Source: SIG701 sp045611685
GTDB taxonomy: Bacteria; Bacillota; Clostridia; Oscillospirales; CAG-272
Assembly: GCA_045611685.1 (NCBI GenBank)
Contig: JAZKXO010000057.1
Span: forward strand, 1 to 38,317
Length of the DNA: 38,317 bases
Direction of reading: 5' to 3'
Every line of letters starts with the position of its first letter. Within the stretch, counting starts at the first letter, position 1. This document shows positions 1 to 5,795 of the stretch, in pieces. A program made the translations under genes and the position numbers. Under the pieces are notes generated by a model. That model searched no databases and was not told the DNA's origin. It saw only the letters and a program-made list of their open reading frames with translations.

Positions 1-61
1 GCCGGTATTCATATTCGACGGTCGCGCCGATCCTGCACCAGTCGGGAATCGTAAGGGTCAT
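1..61 (-). CDS. Early phage protein, 5' fragment (allele A copy)
   Basis: This is the first 20 codons of the same gene found complete at 36945-37502; the rest is cut off by the window edge. The ATG at 61 is preceded by a strong GAGGAGGT ribosome binding site. It overlaps nothing and follows the 54-aa ORF by a few bases, as in the right copy. In a circular genome this end joins 36945-37441. The function is unknown. Confidence 0.8.
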   Translation of the reverse strand, partial: MTLTIPDWCRIGATVEYEYR

Positions 62-65
62 CCTA

Positions 66-230
66 TCACACCTCCTCTCTCTTTTCTTCGTCCTTGTCGA
101 CCTGCTTCTTGCGTTCGGCTTCCTGTGCCTTCGCTTCGGCATAGCCGAGGAAGTACCCCATCTCGAATTCGTCGAGTTCGCCGACCGCTGCCAGCATCGC
201 TTCGATGACCTTCTGTTCGTGTTCCTTCAT
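66..230 (-). CDS. 54-aa charged early protein (allele A copy)
   Basis: This is the first leftward gene from the lytic promoter of immunity allele A. It starts at ATG 230 and ends with TGA 66, in an AGGAGGT ribosome binding context for the next gene. The protein begins MKEHEQKVIEAML, has a short helical segment around residues 10-40 and a highly charged Lys/Glu C-terminus. It differs from the right copy only at residue 44 (Val here, Thr there). It sits where cro would lie in a lambdoid phage but shows no helix-turn-helix. I do not recognise a function; because it is near-identical in both alleles it is unlikely to bind the allele-specific operators. Confidence 0.75.
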   Translation of the reverse strand: MKEHEQKVIEAMLAAVGELDEFEMGYFLGYAEAKAQEAERKKQVDKDEEKREEV

Positions 231-260
231 TTTGTATACCTCTCGTTTTTATGATGATAT

Positions 261-273
261 GGATTGTAAATCC
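261..273. promoter_or_regulatory. Operator O1, allele A
   Basis: GGATTGTAAATCC is a perfect 5-bp inverted repeat around 3 bases, extended to 7-bp arms at 259-275. It lies in the leader of the leftward lytic transcript. It shares the pattern GGATTGNNANTCC with two further sites, which marks it as a repressor operator. Confidence 0.8.
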
Positions 274-292
274 ATATCGATGTTTATGCTTT

Positions 293-305
293 GGATTGTG
301 AGTCC
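293..305. promoter_or_regulatory. Operator O2, allele A
   Basis: GGATTGTGAGTCC starts 32 bp from O1. It abuts the -10 element of the leftward promoter and covers its probable start point, so a bound repressor would block lytic transcription. Confidence 0.8.
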
Positions 306-334
306 ATTATAGCACGGTTGTGGTGGTTTGTCAA
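306..334 (-). promoter_or_regulatory. Leftward lytic promoter, allele A
   Basis: On the minus strand there is a TTGACA -35 (334-329), a 17-base spacer and a TATAAT -10 (311-306), an exact sigma-A consensus. It faces the repressor promoter and drives the leftward early operon. Operators O2 and O1 lie just downstream, so it is expected to be shut off by the repressor in the lysogen. Confidence 0.9.
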
Positions 335-365
335 GCCATTTCGAAATAAAATATTTTTAAATAAT

Positions 366-378
366 GGATTGACATTCC
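366..378. promoter_or_regulatory. Operator O3, allele A
   Basis: GGATTGACATTCC starts 73 bp from O2 and contains most of the -35 element of the repressor promoter. Its position suggests autorepression. Confidence 0.75.
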
Positions 379-397
379 GCCATAAGCGTGCTATAAT
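369..397 (+). promoter_or_regulatory. Repressor promoter, allele A
   Basis: TTGACA (369-374), a 17-base spacer and TATAAT (392-397) form an exact sigma-A consensus. The expected start near 404 leaves a very short leader with the GGAGGT ribosome binding site at 406-411 ahead of ATG 418. Confidence 0.9.
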
Positions 398-417
398 GTG
401 AAAACGGAGGTGATATT

Positions 418-810
418 ATGGATTGGGAAACCAACGAAAGAATCACTCTGGTTCGTAAAGAACTGAAAATGTCTCAAACGGAGTTTGGCGAAAACATTGG
501 GGTAGGTCGTGGAGTGATAAAAAACATTGACGATAAGAAGGTACAAGCAAAGCCCCTGCTGATTCAGCAGATTTGCAAGACCTACAACGTCAACGAGACA
601 TGGCTTACCACCGGCGAAGGCGAGATGTTCGTCAAACAGTCCCGGACCGACGAAATCGCCCAGTTCGTCGGCCGCACTCTCGCCGACAAGGAGGACACCT
701 TCCAGAAACGGCTGATCGCAGCCCTCTCAAAGTTATCGGTCGAAGAGTGGGAAGTCCTCGAAAAACTCGCCAACGACCTCGCATCCCCGAAAGAAAAAGA
801 GCAGGAATAA
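418..810 (+). CDS. Xre-family phage repressor, immunity allele A
   Basis: This 130-aa protein has an N-terminal helix-turn-helix of the Xre/lambda-repressor class (residues about 8-65; scaffold helix MSQTEFGENIG at 18-28, recognition helix about 29-38). The remaining C-terminus is helical and acidic-basic, and is probably for oligomerisation. It lacks the LexA/CI-type Ser-Lys self-cleavage domain, so induction is unlikely to be by RecA-stimulated autocleavage. It faces the leftward lytic promoter across three 13-bp operators, one on its own promoter. Residues 56-130 are identical to the copy at 37860-38252, whereas residues 1-55 differ at 15 positions, including G30S, K35N, D39L, K40N, K41V and Q43P. 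The stop codon lies in the loop of its own terminator. Confidence 0.9.
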   Translation: MDWETNERITLVRKELKMSQTEFGENIGVGRGVIKNIDDKKVQAKPLLIQQICKTYNVNETWLTTGEGEMFVKQSRTDEIAQFVGRTLADKEDTFQKRLIAALSKLSVEEWEVLEKLANDLASPKEKEQE

Positions 811-831
811 AAAAATCCTGCTCTTTTTCTG
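794..831 (+). terminator. Intrinsic terminator of the repressor gene
   Basis: A 13-bp perfect stem (794-806 with 816-828) has its loop containing the repressor stop codon and is followed by a T-rich run. It isolates the repressor from the downstream membrane-protein gene, which has a separate promoter. Confidence 0.9.
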
Positions 832-839
832 TTTTTATG

Positions 840-868
840 TTGTATTTTGAGGAAATGTGGGATATAAT
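840..868 (+). promoter_or_regulatory. Promoter of the B-box/TM2 gene
   Basis: TTGTAT (840-845), a 17-base spacer and TATAAT (863-868) lie directly after the repressor terminator. No operator-like repeat overlaps it, so expression is probably independent of the repressor. Confidence 0.8.
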
Positions 869-900
869 GTAAAAAAACAAATACAATGATGGAGTATAAA

Positions 901-1542
901 ATGTCTTCCAAAAATTCTGCATCGGCATTCTGTTTGGGTGTCGGTCTGCCGCTTCTTGGCATTGGCTTATATTTCGTAATATGGTCGGCTTTCAATCTAC
1001 AATTTGACGAATATACCGCATTTGGTATTCTGATGATAATTATCGGCGCGGTTTTGCTTTTCGGCATAAAAATAAATCAGAAAAACGATAGTTTTATCTC
1101 CCCGTACTGCAGTATTCATTCAGACGTTGAGAGTGCCGGAAAATGCGCCGGATGCAGAAAATCGTTTTGCGCTGATTGCTTATCTGACGTGGGTCGTTTC
1201 AAGTATTGCCCTGATTGTTACGACGATGCGCTGGCAAAAGAACGTGATCGAATCAAAGAGGAAGAGGAGTTTGTCAGCAAAATCCCTCTCAAAAGTAAAA
1301 CAATAGCTATCCTGTTATGTCTGTTTCTCTGGCCTTTCGGTCTGCATATGTTTTATCTCGGCTATTCCACGAAGGGCATTGCGCGGCTCGTGATTACGCT
1401 GCTTGCAGTCGGCAGCCTTATTGTTCCGCCGGGAATTGTTATACTTCCCGCAGTTTTGTTCCTGAAGGCGCTTCACGCGGTGTTTGACCTGTTTTCAATC
1501 GCAGGAGATATGCGCGACGCCTACGGTCGGAAGTTAGTCTGA
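901..1542 (+). CDS. Membrane protein with B-box zinc finger and TM2 domain
   Basis: This 213-aa protein has two N-terminal transmembrane helices (about 8-30 and 41-56). A B-box-like zinc finger follows (C70, H73, C82, C85, C90, C93, C103, C106), then a charged linker, then a TM2 domain with two more hydrophobic segments (about 128-190; motif GLHMFYLGY). I chose ATG 901 over 886 because GGAG lies six bases upstream of it. It has its own promoter and is flanked by intrinsic terminators, the layout of a 'moron' expressed from the prophage. The domain family is known from bacterial membrane proteins of unclear role. A role in superinfection exclusion or host modification is only an inference from position. 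Confidence 0.85.
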   Translation: MSSKNSASAFCLGVGLPLLGIGLYFVIWSAFNLQFDEYTAFGILMIIIGAVLLFGIKINQKNDSFISPYCSIHSDVESAGKCAGCRKSFCADCLSDVGRFKYCPDCYDDALAKERDRIKEEEEFVSKIPLKSKTIAILLCLFLWPFGLHMFYLGYSTKGIARLVITLLAVGSLIVPPGIVILPAVLFLKALHAVFDLFSIAGDMRDAYGRKLV

Positions 1543-1552
1543 ATATAAAAAA

Positions 1553-1597
1553 CACCGGATACCCTCTCCTATCGAGCGGTACCCGGTGATTTTTTTG
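1553..1597. terminator. Bidirectional intrinsic terminator
   Basis: The stem CACCGG-A-TACC pairs with GGTA-C-CCGGTG (one internal mismatch). Rightward it is followed by seven T. On the minus strand it is followed by GTTTTTTATATT. It can end both the TM2 gene and the convergent 37-aa ORF. Confidence 0.85.
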
Positions 1598-1604
1598 TAC
1601 GCAT

Positions 1605-1718
1605 TCAGCGGATCGTAGAAACAGCCCCCGTGACAAAGTTATAAATCAGTACAACCATGCCGTAATTGGCTTTTTTCAGCATCAAAACGATCTCCTTAAT
1701 CATTGCGTCCTTTGTCAT
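1605..1718 (-). CDS. 37-aa small protein convergent with the moron
   Basis: A short leftward ORF starts at ATG 1718, seven bases after a strong AGGAGGT ribosome binding site. The product begins MTKDAMIKEIVLMLKKANYG, with an N-terminal amphipathic helix and a hydrophobic middle (VVLIYNFV). It resembles small ORFs often seen beside phage and mobile-element regulators in Clostridia, but the function is unknown. It ends at the bidirectional terminator. Strong translation signals and the absence of an overlapping gene support it. Confidence 0.65.
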   Translation of the reverse strand: MTKDAMIKEIVLMLKKANYGMVVLIYNFVTGAVSTIR

Positions 1719-1767
1719 AGCGGCTACCTCCTGTATTTTTTTGTACAATATTTCTGCCGGAGAAACA

Positions 1768-1796
1768 TTGCATTTTGAGTCCGGATTCGGTACAAT
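1768..1796 (+). promoter_or_regulatory. Putative promoter of the HTH/coiled-coil and integrase genes
   Basis: TTGCAT (1768-1773), a 17-base spacer and TACAAT (1791-1796) lie upstream of the TTG-started regulator gene, giving a leader of about 120 bases. The match is good but not exact. Confidence 0.55.
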
Positions 1797-1924
1797 GGAT
1801 TCAATTTATATTCCATTGATCTTTACGCACCAATTATACATCCTGCCGTCCCGGATCGCAATATCCATTTTTGCAAACTCCCCTTCCGTTTACGGCATCC
1901 GGTGCGTCCCGAAAGGAGCCAAAA

Positions 1925-2479
1925 TTGGACGATATCAAAACCGAAAAAAAGCCGTGCATTCCCCCAACCTACGCGAGAATCTTTATGGATTATTGCCGCG
2001 AGGTACAGCGCGAGAAAAAACTTACCAACGAGACAATCCGCCGCGCGATCGACATCCCGAAGACTACCCATCGGCGAATCTGGAAAAACGATGATCCGCA
2101 GATGCACATGGACCTCGACGTAGCTGTCCACGCCAGTATCTTCCTCGACATTTCGCTGGATGAAGTCCTGCTGTCGAAAAGCGCATCCGCACCTCCCTCG
2201 CCGGTGATGGAAAATGTGGTGGATATGCTCGTGGAGCGCAAAGACACCATCAACGATCTGACCGCCGAACTGGACGGACTCCGGCAGAAACTGACCGCCT
2301 CGACCGAAGAAATCGAACGTCTCACCGCCGAACTCCGCGGAAAAAACGAAGAGATTGCCCGCATCCAGTCCGATTACATCGAATACATCAAAAAGATGAA
2401 CGCAGATCTGAACGCCTGCCATCAGCAGATGCATGAGATCGAACGTATCCTGCGTAACCGGGACGAAGATGCACGATAA
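1925..2479 (+). CDS. HTH protein with C-terminal coiled coil
   Basis: This 184-aa protein has an N-terminal DNA-binding segment resembling an Xre-type helix-turn-helix (residues about 12-70, with TNETIRRAIDIPKTTHRRI). A long coiled coil follows (about 90-175, rich in Glu, Leu and Lys heptads). I chose TTG 1925 because AAAGGAG (1912-1918) lies six bases upstream; earlier in-frame codons have no ribosome binding site. Clostridial genomes contain many such HTH plus coiled-coil proteins of unknown function. It sits directly upstream of integrase, separated by about 50 bases, so it may regulate lysogeny or integration. No excisionase signature is visible. Confidence 0.75.
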   Translation: MDDIKTEKKPCIPPTYARIFMDYCREVQREKKLTNETIRRAIDIPKTTHRRIWKNDDPQMHMDLDVAVHASIFLDISLDEVLLSKSASAPPSPVMENVVDMLVERKDTINDLTAELDGLRQKLTASTEEIERLTAELRGKNEEIARIQSDYIEYIKKMNADLNACHQQMHEIERILRNRDEDAR

Positions 2480-2531
2480 ATCTGGATATATTATCCCATA
2501 TATATCAAATCAACAAAAGGAGGAATTGCCT

Positions 2532-3602
2532 ATGGCGAAAGCAAAGCGGCTGCCGTCCGGGAACTGGCGCGTGCAGTTGTTTACGGGCTACGACGAAAAC
2601 GGAAAGAGAATCTACGAATCGTTTACAGCCCCAACCGAAGCGGAAGCAAATCTGCTCGCCAGTACCCGCAAAGTTGAATTGGAGAGAGGAATCCAGAAAG
2701 CCCGAACCCCTGCCGAACTGACCGTCGGAGAAGCAATCGACAACTACATCAACGACCGGGACGGCGTCCTGTCGGTGAAGACGATCCGCGAATACCGCGC
2801 CATGCGCCGGAACTACGCTCCCCGTCTGATGAAGCAGAAAATAAAAGGACTGACGGAAGTCTATCTCCAGCAACAGATTAATCTTGAGTCAAAACGCCTC
2901 TCCCCGAAAACCATCCGCAATCTGTGGGGACTCGTCCACTCTGCGATCAGAGCCGCCGTCCCCGGAATCCAGTACAACATCAAACTCCCTGCAAAAACCA
3001 AGTCCGAAATCCACATCCCCACGAACGAACAGCTGATACAGCTGTTTGAACTGTGCAAAGGCAAGCCCATCGAAATCCCTGTCCTGCTCGGCGCCACCTG
3101 TGGACTCCGCCGCGGAGAAATCGCCGCCCTCGACCTGTCAGCGGATGTGGACTACCAAAAAAACACGATCACCATCAGCAAAGCCGTTTCCAACGACTCC
3201 GACGGCGATTGGGTTACGAAAAGCCCGAAAGCATATTCATCCTACCGCACCGTCGATGCTCCGGCATGGGTCATCGACAAACTCCGCGAAGCGCGTGACA
3301 CCGGATATCAGCCGATGAACCCCGGCGCGATCACCTCGGCATTCCGCCGCCGTGCCGAAAAACTCGGTCTGGAAATCCGCTTTCACGACCTCCGGCACTA
3401 CTACGCAAGCTTGATGCTTTCTCTTGGTGTGCCGGATATGTACGCTATGCGCCGCATGGGCCATGCAACACCGAATATGCTAAAAAACGTATACCAGCAC
3501 CTCATGGACGAAAAGGACAGGGAAGTGACCGACTCCATCAACAGGTATTTCAACGCTATGCAACACGATATGCAACACGAAGAATCCGATGATGACGAAT
3601 AA
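2532..3602 (+). CDS. int: Tyrosine site-specific integrase
   Basis: This 356-aa phage integrase recombines attP with the host attB. It has an N-terminal arm-type DNA-binding domain (about 5-55), a SAM-like core-binding domain (about 60-150) and a catalytic domain with R193 (CGLRRGE), H285 and R288 (HDLRHYY), H311 (MGHATPN) and nucleophile Y321 (KNVYQH). I chose ATG 2532, eight bases after AAGGAGG. The C-terminal codons contain two copies of ATGCAACACG that recur beyond attP. The gene points towards attP, which lies about 50 bases past its stop codon. The usual length and all key residues are present, so it should be active. Confidence 0.95.
   Translation: MAKAKRLPSGNWRVQLFTGYDENGKRIYESFTAPTEAEANLLASTRKVELERGIQKARTPAELTVGEAIDNYINDRDGVLSVKTIREYRAMRRNYAPRLMKQKIKGLTEVYLQQQINLESKRLSPKTIRNLWGLVHSAIRAAVPGIQYNIKLPAKTKSEIHIPTNEQLIQLFELCKGKPIEIPVLLGATCGLRRGEIAALDLSADVDYQKNTITISKAVSNDSDGDWVTKSPKAYSSYRTVDAPAWVIDKLREARDTGYQPMNPGAITSAFRRRAEKLGLEIRFHDLRHYYASLMLSLGVPDMYAMRRMGHATPNMLKNVYQHLMDEKDREVTDSINRYFNAMQHDMQHEESDDDE
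3558..3579 (+). repeat. Integrase arm-type repeat pair, left of attP
   Basis: ATGCAACACG occurs at 3558-3567 and 3570-3579, inside the last integrase codons. A similar pair lies at 3816-3838, on the other side of the attP core. Paired direct repeats flanking the core are typical of arm sites bound by the integrase N-terminal domain. Confidence 0.6.
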
Positions 3603-3650
3603 ATGAGAAAAATGCACCAATGCGTGAGAAAACGCGAGGTTTAAAATATA

Positions 3651-3680
3651 GACGAACGGGTTCGACTCCCGCCGTCTCCA
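3651..3680 (+). other. attP core matching a tmRNA/tRNA 3' end
   Basis: The segment holds a T-arm, CGGG-TTCGACT-CCCG, followed by the acceptor-stem end CGTCTCCA. No other part of a tRNA or tmRNA gene is present, so this is a fragment that would restore the 3' end of the host gene after integration. TTCGACT plus a TCTCCA end fits ssrA (tmRNA) best, but a tRNA gene is not excluded. Phage genes lie on both sides, as expected for attP in circular DNA or for the junction between tandem prophages. Confidence 0.8.
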
Positions 3681-3815
3681 GCTATGGTTTTGTGTGTATT
3701 GTGCATAAAATAGCGTTCCGAAATGTCTGCATTACCACAATAACCACAAAAAATCGCGCATTTCATCTCGTTTATTCCGCAAAATTTCCGCATATTCCGC
3801 ATGGTTGCGGACGCT

Positions 3816-3838
3816 ATGCAACGCAGAAATGCAACACG
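3816..3838 (+). repeat. Integrase arm-type repeat pair, right of attP
   Basis: ATGCAACGCA (3816-3825) and ATGCAACACG (3829-3838) repeat the pair at 3558-3579, offset by 258 bases. The intervening 3681-3815 is AT-rich and holds several TTCCGCA words but no gene. Confidence 0.55.
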
Positions 3839-3846
3839 TATCACAC

Positions 3847-3882
3847 AAAAAACCGAGGGAACCTGCCCTCGGTTTTTTCTTT
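3847..3882. terminator. Bidirectional terminator between integrase and late operon
   Basis: AAAAAACCGAGGG (3847-3859) and CCCTCGGTTTTTT (3866-3878) form a 13-bp stem with a six-base loop. It has A-run and T-run on the two sides. It ends the leftward late operon and any transcript from integrase. Confidence 0.9.
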
Positions 3883-4191
3883 TTACTTCTTGAACATCCC
3901 CTGCAGTACAAGGACTTCTTCCGCCGCCTCGATGTGTTCTTCATGCTTGTATTCCCACACAGCCAGCATCGCCGGCGGAGGTTCTCCCTTCTCGCGCCGG
4001 TAGCCGTCGATCACCTTTACTACCTCGGCGTGAAGCATATTCATATGCTTCATTTCCTCAAGCGATAGCGTGTAGAAAAGATTCGCCAGAGTAGGATTGC
4101 TTTCCTTTTCCTGCAGCGCACACTCCGCGTATTTTCGCGCGTCTCCGAGTTCCTCGTCGATCATTTTCACGAGTTTCTTAATGATCTTCAT
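3883..4191 (-). CDS. Ferritin-like (rubrerythrin-type) small protein
   Basis: This 102-aa all-helical protein is the last gene of the late operon. Helix 1 carries DEELGDARKY (12-21), helix 2 SLEEMKHMNMLH (43-54) with an E46-x-x-H49 pair, and helix 3 EYKHEEHIEAAEEV (80-93). The spacing of Glu and Glu-x-x-His resembles the di-iron sites of ferritin-like and rubrerythrin proteins, although it is short for the family. The start at 4191 follows AAGGAGG; longer in-frame starts have no ribosome binding site. It overlaps the preceding gene by 14 bases. A role in iron binding or oxidative protection, or as a virion part, is an inference. Confidence 0.6.
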   Translation of the reverse strand: MKIIKKLVKMIDEELGDARKYAECALQEKESNPTLANLFYTLSLEEMKHMNMLHAEVVKVIDGYRREKGEPPPAMLAVWEYKHEEHIEAAEEVLVLQGMFKK

Positions 4192-4378
4192 GACGTTCCT
4201 CCTTTTGCGTCTGCGCCGGAATCCCGGCAGGCGCTTTTTTGATGTAATTCTGCACAACCGCCTTACTGCCTTTTACAGCCGCATCCGCCATTTTATTTCC
4301 CATAGCTCTTCCTTCCGCGGTGAATGCGATGTATCCAATCGCTACACCGAGGAGCAGCTCAATTCCTCCGTGTGCCAT
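4178..4378 (-). CDS. 66-aa small membrane protein
   Basis: The product has a hydrophobic N-terminal segment (IELLLGVAIGYIAFTA, residues 6-21) and a basic, polar C-terminus rich in Lys, Gln and His. ATG 4378 follows GAGGTGAG. It overlaps the ferritin-like gene by 14 bases, suggesting coupled translation. It could be an accessory lysis or membrane protein; no family is recognised. Confidence 0.65.
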   Translation of the reverse strand: MAHGGIELLLGVAIGYIAFTAEGRAMGNKMADAAVKGSKAVVQNYIKKAPAGIPAQTQKEERHEDH

Positions 4379-4386
4379 ATCTCACC

Positions 4387-4788
4387 TCAGCGGATTTTCT
4401 CGACGGTGATCACAAGATTGCTCTGCACACCATCGGTGTCCACCTCGAATTTCAGACGGGCATACGCTCCGGGAAGCGCTGTGTTCACGCGCACGTTTTT
4501 CTGGATCACATACGTTGCTTCCTGCGTTGCCGCAGTCGTTTCAAACTGAGACATCATGCCCGGTACTGCTGTTGCGCCGGCATACCCCGCTACGGTATTC
4601 AGGCCTGCCGCGGTTGCCGCAAATACCGCCTGTGCAAACACCTTGTAAATCCCCGGCTGAAGGAATACGATTTCGTTTGTGGCGGCATCATATCCCAGCA
4701 TATTCGGGTTGGTATTGAAATCCACGCTTGCCGGAAGTGTATCACCGGCAGAAAGCGCTACTGTGCTTGTATTGATAAGCTGTAACAT
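4387..4788 (-). CDS. C1q/TNF-like beta-sandwich protein
   Basis: This 133-aa protein is rich in beta-strand, Ala, Thr and Val. Its order of segments (NTSTVALSAGDTLPASV at the start, IVFLQPGIYKVFAQAVF in the middle, ARLKFEVDTDGVQSNLVITV near the end) resembles C1q/BclA-like jelly-roll trimers. Such folds occur in phage appendages and capsid decoration proteins. ATG 4788 follows GGGAGGTG. It lies downstream of the lysis genes among accessory late genes. A surface-exposed virion decoration is the likeliest role, but this is inferred from composition rather than from conserved catalytic residues. Confidence 0.5.
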   Translation of the reverse strand: MLQLINTSTVALSAGDTLPASVDFNTNPNMLGYDAATNEIVFLQPGIYKVFAQAVFAATAAGLNTVAGYAGATAVPGMMSQFETTAATQEATYVIQKNVRVNTALPGAYARLKFEVDTDGVQSNLVITVEKIR

Positions 4789-4817
4789 AATTTTACACCT
4801 CCCTTTGTATAAATAAC

Positions 4818-4843
4818 GGGAGGACGGCGTATGCCATCCTCCC
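4818..4843 (-). terminator. Hairpin between two late accessory genes
   Basis: GGGAGGA-C-GGC and GCC-A-TCCTCCC form a stable stem with a four-base loop. On the minus strand it is followed by GTTATTTATAC, a weak U-run. It could reduce read-through or protect the mRNA 3' end of the gene at 4876-5400. Confidence 0.5.
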
Positions 4844-4875
4844 TACATTGTTCGGATGCCTTACCGCACCACTGC

Positions 4876-5400
4876 TTATGCAATTACCGTACCGCCGTAA
4901 CCGTAAACTCCGGCCGGAACCATCTGCCCACCGCAGGTCGCTGCCACGCCGGAAAGCTGAGGCTTCGTAAGCATACGGCATTCGATGCCGTCCAGACGTC
5001 TGTTGAATTCGCAGCAACATTCCGCGAGACGTGCCGCGATAGCATCCGTCTGCTCCTTCGTGAAGATGTTGTTCTTCAGACTCTGGTTTTCCGCCTTGAG
5101 GTCGAAAATGGTTTCCTGCAGCCGCTGTTCGTAGATTCGGCTGTTCTGCGCCATGATCGCCTCCGTACCCGCCTGATTTGCCGCACGGGTTGCCGCACCC
5201 TGCTGTTCGATCAGATACTGGGTCTTTGCAGAATCGATAATGCCCTGACGTTCGACCTCGCAGTTCGAAACGCGGTCGCATCCGTGATCCCATCCACCGC
5301 GGTTGGCGTTCATACCGAAACCGCCGCCGAAAATCAGCCAGATCACAAGGATCACAAACAGAATTGGGAACCACCCCATACCAGTCATACTTTCATTCAT
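4876..5400 (-). CDS. Membrane-anchored late protein with coiled coil
   Basis: This 174-aa product has an N-terminal transmembrane segment (about 10-26, WFPILFVILVIWLIFGGG). A Gly/Asn-rich linker follows, then a helical region (about 45-115) with a Gln/Ala-rich coiled coil, a Cys cluster (ECCCEF) and a Gly/Tyr-rich tail. ATG 5400 follows AAAGGGGTG. Similar proteins are common, unassigned, in late accessory regions of gut Clostridia phages. Location after the lysis cassette suggests a cell-envelope or virion-release function, but no role can be assigned. Confidence 0.7.
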   Translation of the reverse strand: MNESMTGMGWFPILFVILVIWLIFGGGFGMNANRGGWDHGCDRVSNCEVERQGIIDSAKTQYLIEQQGAATRAANQAGTEAIMAQNSRIYEQRLQETIFDLKAENQSLKNNIFTKEQTDAIAARLAECCCEFNRRLDGIECRMLTKPQLSGVAATCGGQMVPAGVYGYGGTVIA

Positions 5401-5438
5401 AAATTCACACCCCTTTCGTATTTATTAAATTCACACGA

Positions 5439-5795
5439 TCATTTCAACCGCGGGAATTTCTTCGTCGTGCCGCCGGAATTCTGCGGACCTGCCGTTCTCG
5501 CAGTTGGTGCGGGACTTCCACCGCCTCCCACGATTTTTTCCGCATCCGCTTTCAGCGCTTCAGGCGTGGTCCCCATCAGATTGCAGATCACTTTCGCCTG
5601 CGTTGTGGTACCATACCTGTTGTAGATGTTTTCAATCCACCCGCGGTCGATGCCGATTTTCGAAGCCGCCTGACTCACTCCGTCAAGCGTGTTTGGTACG
5701 CCGTTTAGGGCGTCCTGCGCCCTATTCACCGCCTGACCCAGATTCACGGCCGGAAACATCGTTCCGATCATTTGCAGGATCGCATTCATGTCCAC
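5439..5795 (-). CDS. 118-aa late protein of unknown function
   Basis: GTG 5795 is nine bases from GGAGG. The first 85 residues look helical (DMNAILQMIGTMFPAVNLGQ; GIDRGWIENIYNRYG), followed by a Gly/Ser/Pro-rich linker and a basic end (TTKKFPRLK). It overlaps the preceding gene by 74 bases in another frame, which is long for phage genes but each has its own ribosome binding site. No family is recognised. Confidence 0.6.
   Translation of the reverse strand: MDMNAILQMIGTMFPAVNLGQAVNRAQDALNGVPNTLDGVSQAASKIGIDRGWIENIYNRYGTTTQAKVICNLMGTTPEALKADAEKIVGGGGSPAPTARTAGPQNSGGTTKKFPRLK

Larger units (their letters stand above)
1..875. repeat. Left copy of terminal direct repeat (immunity allele A)
   Basis: These bases recur at 37442-38317. 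The outer parts are nearly identical: positions 1-99 match exactly, only four substitutions fall in the first 240 bases (100, 101, 153 and 189), and 748-875 match exactly. The centre, about 240-600, is strongly diverged and carries the operators and the DNA-binding half of the repressor. The offset changes from 37441 to 37442 across the diverged part, a net one-base difference. The repeat probably reflects circularity of the phage genome with two immunity alleles, or the junction of tandem prophages. Confidence 0.95.

Noticed and set aside
66..230. Cro-like DNA-binding protein
   Set aside because: Position fits cro, but the sequence shows no helix-turn-helix and is the same in both alleles despite different operators.
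3651..3680. A complete tRNA or tmRNA gene
   Set aside because: Only the T-arm and acceptor 3' end are present; upstream bases do not fold into the rest of a tRNA, so it is an attachment-site fragment.
3620..4003. Rightward ORF across attP and terminator
   Set aside because: It spans the attP core and a strong terminator and overlaps the ferritin-like gene; not a plausible gene.
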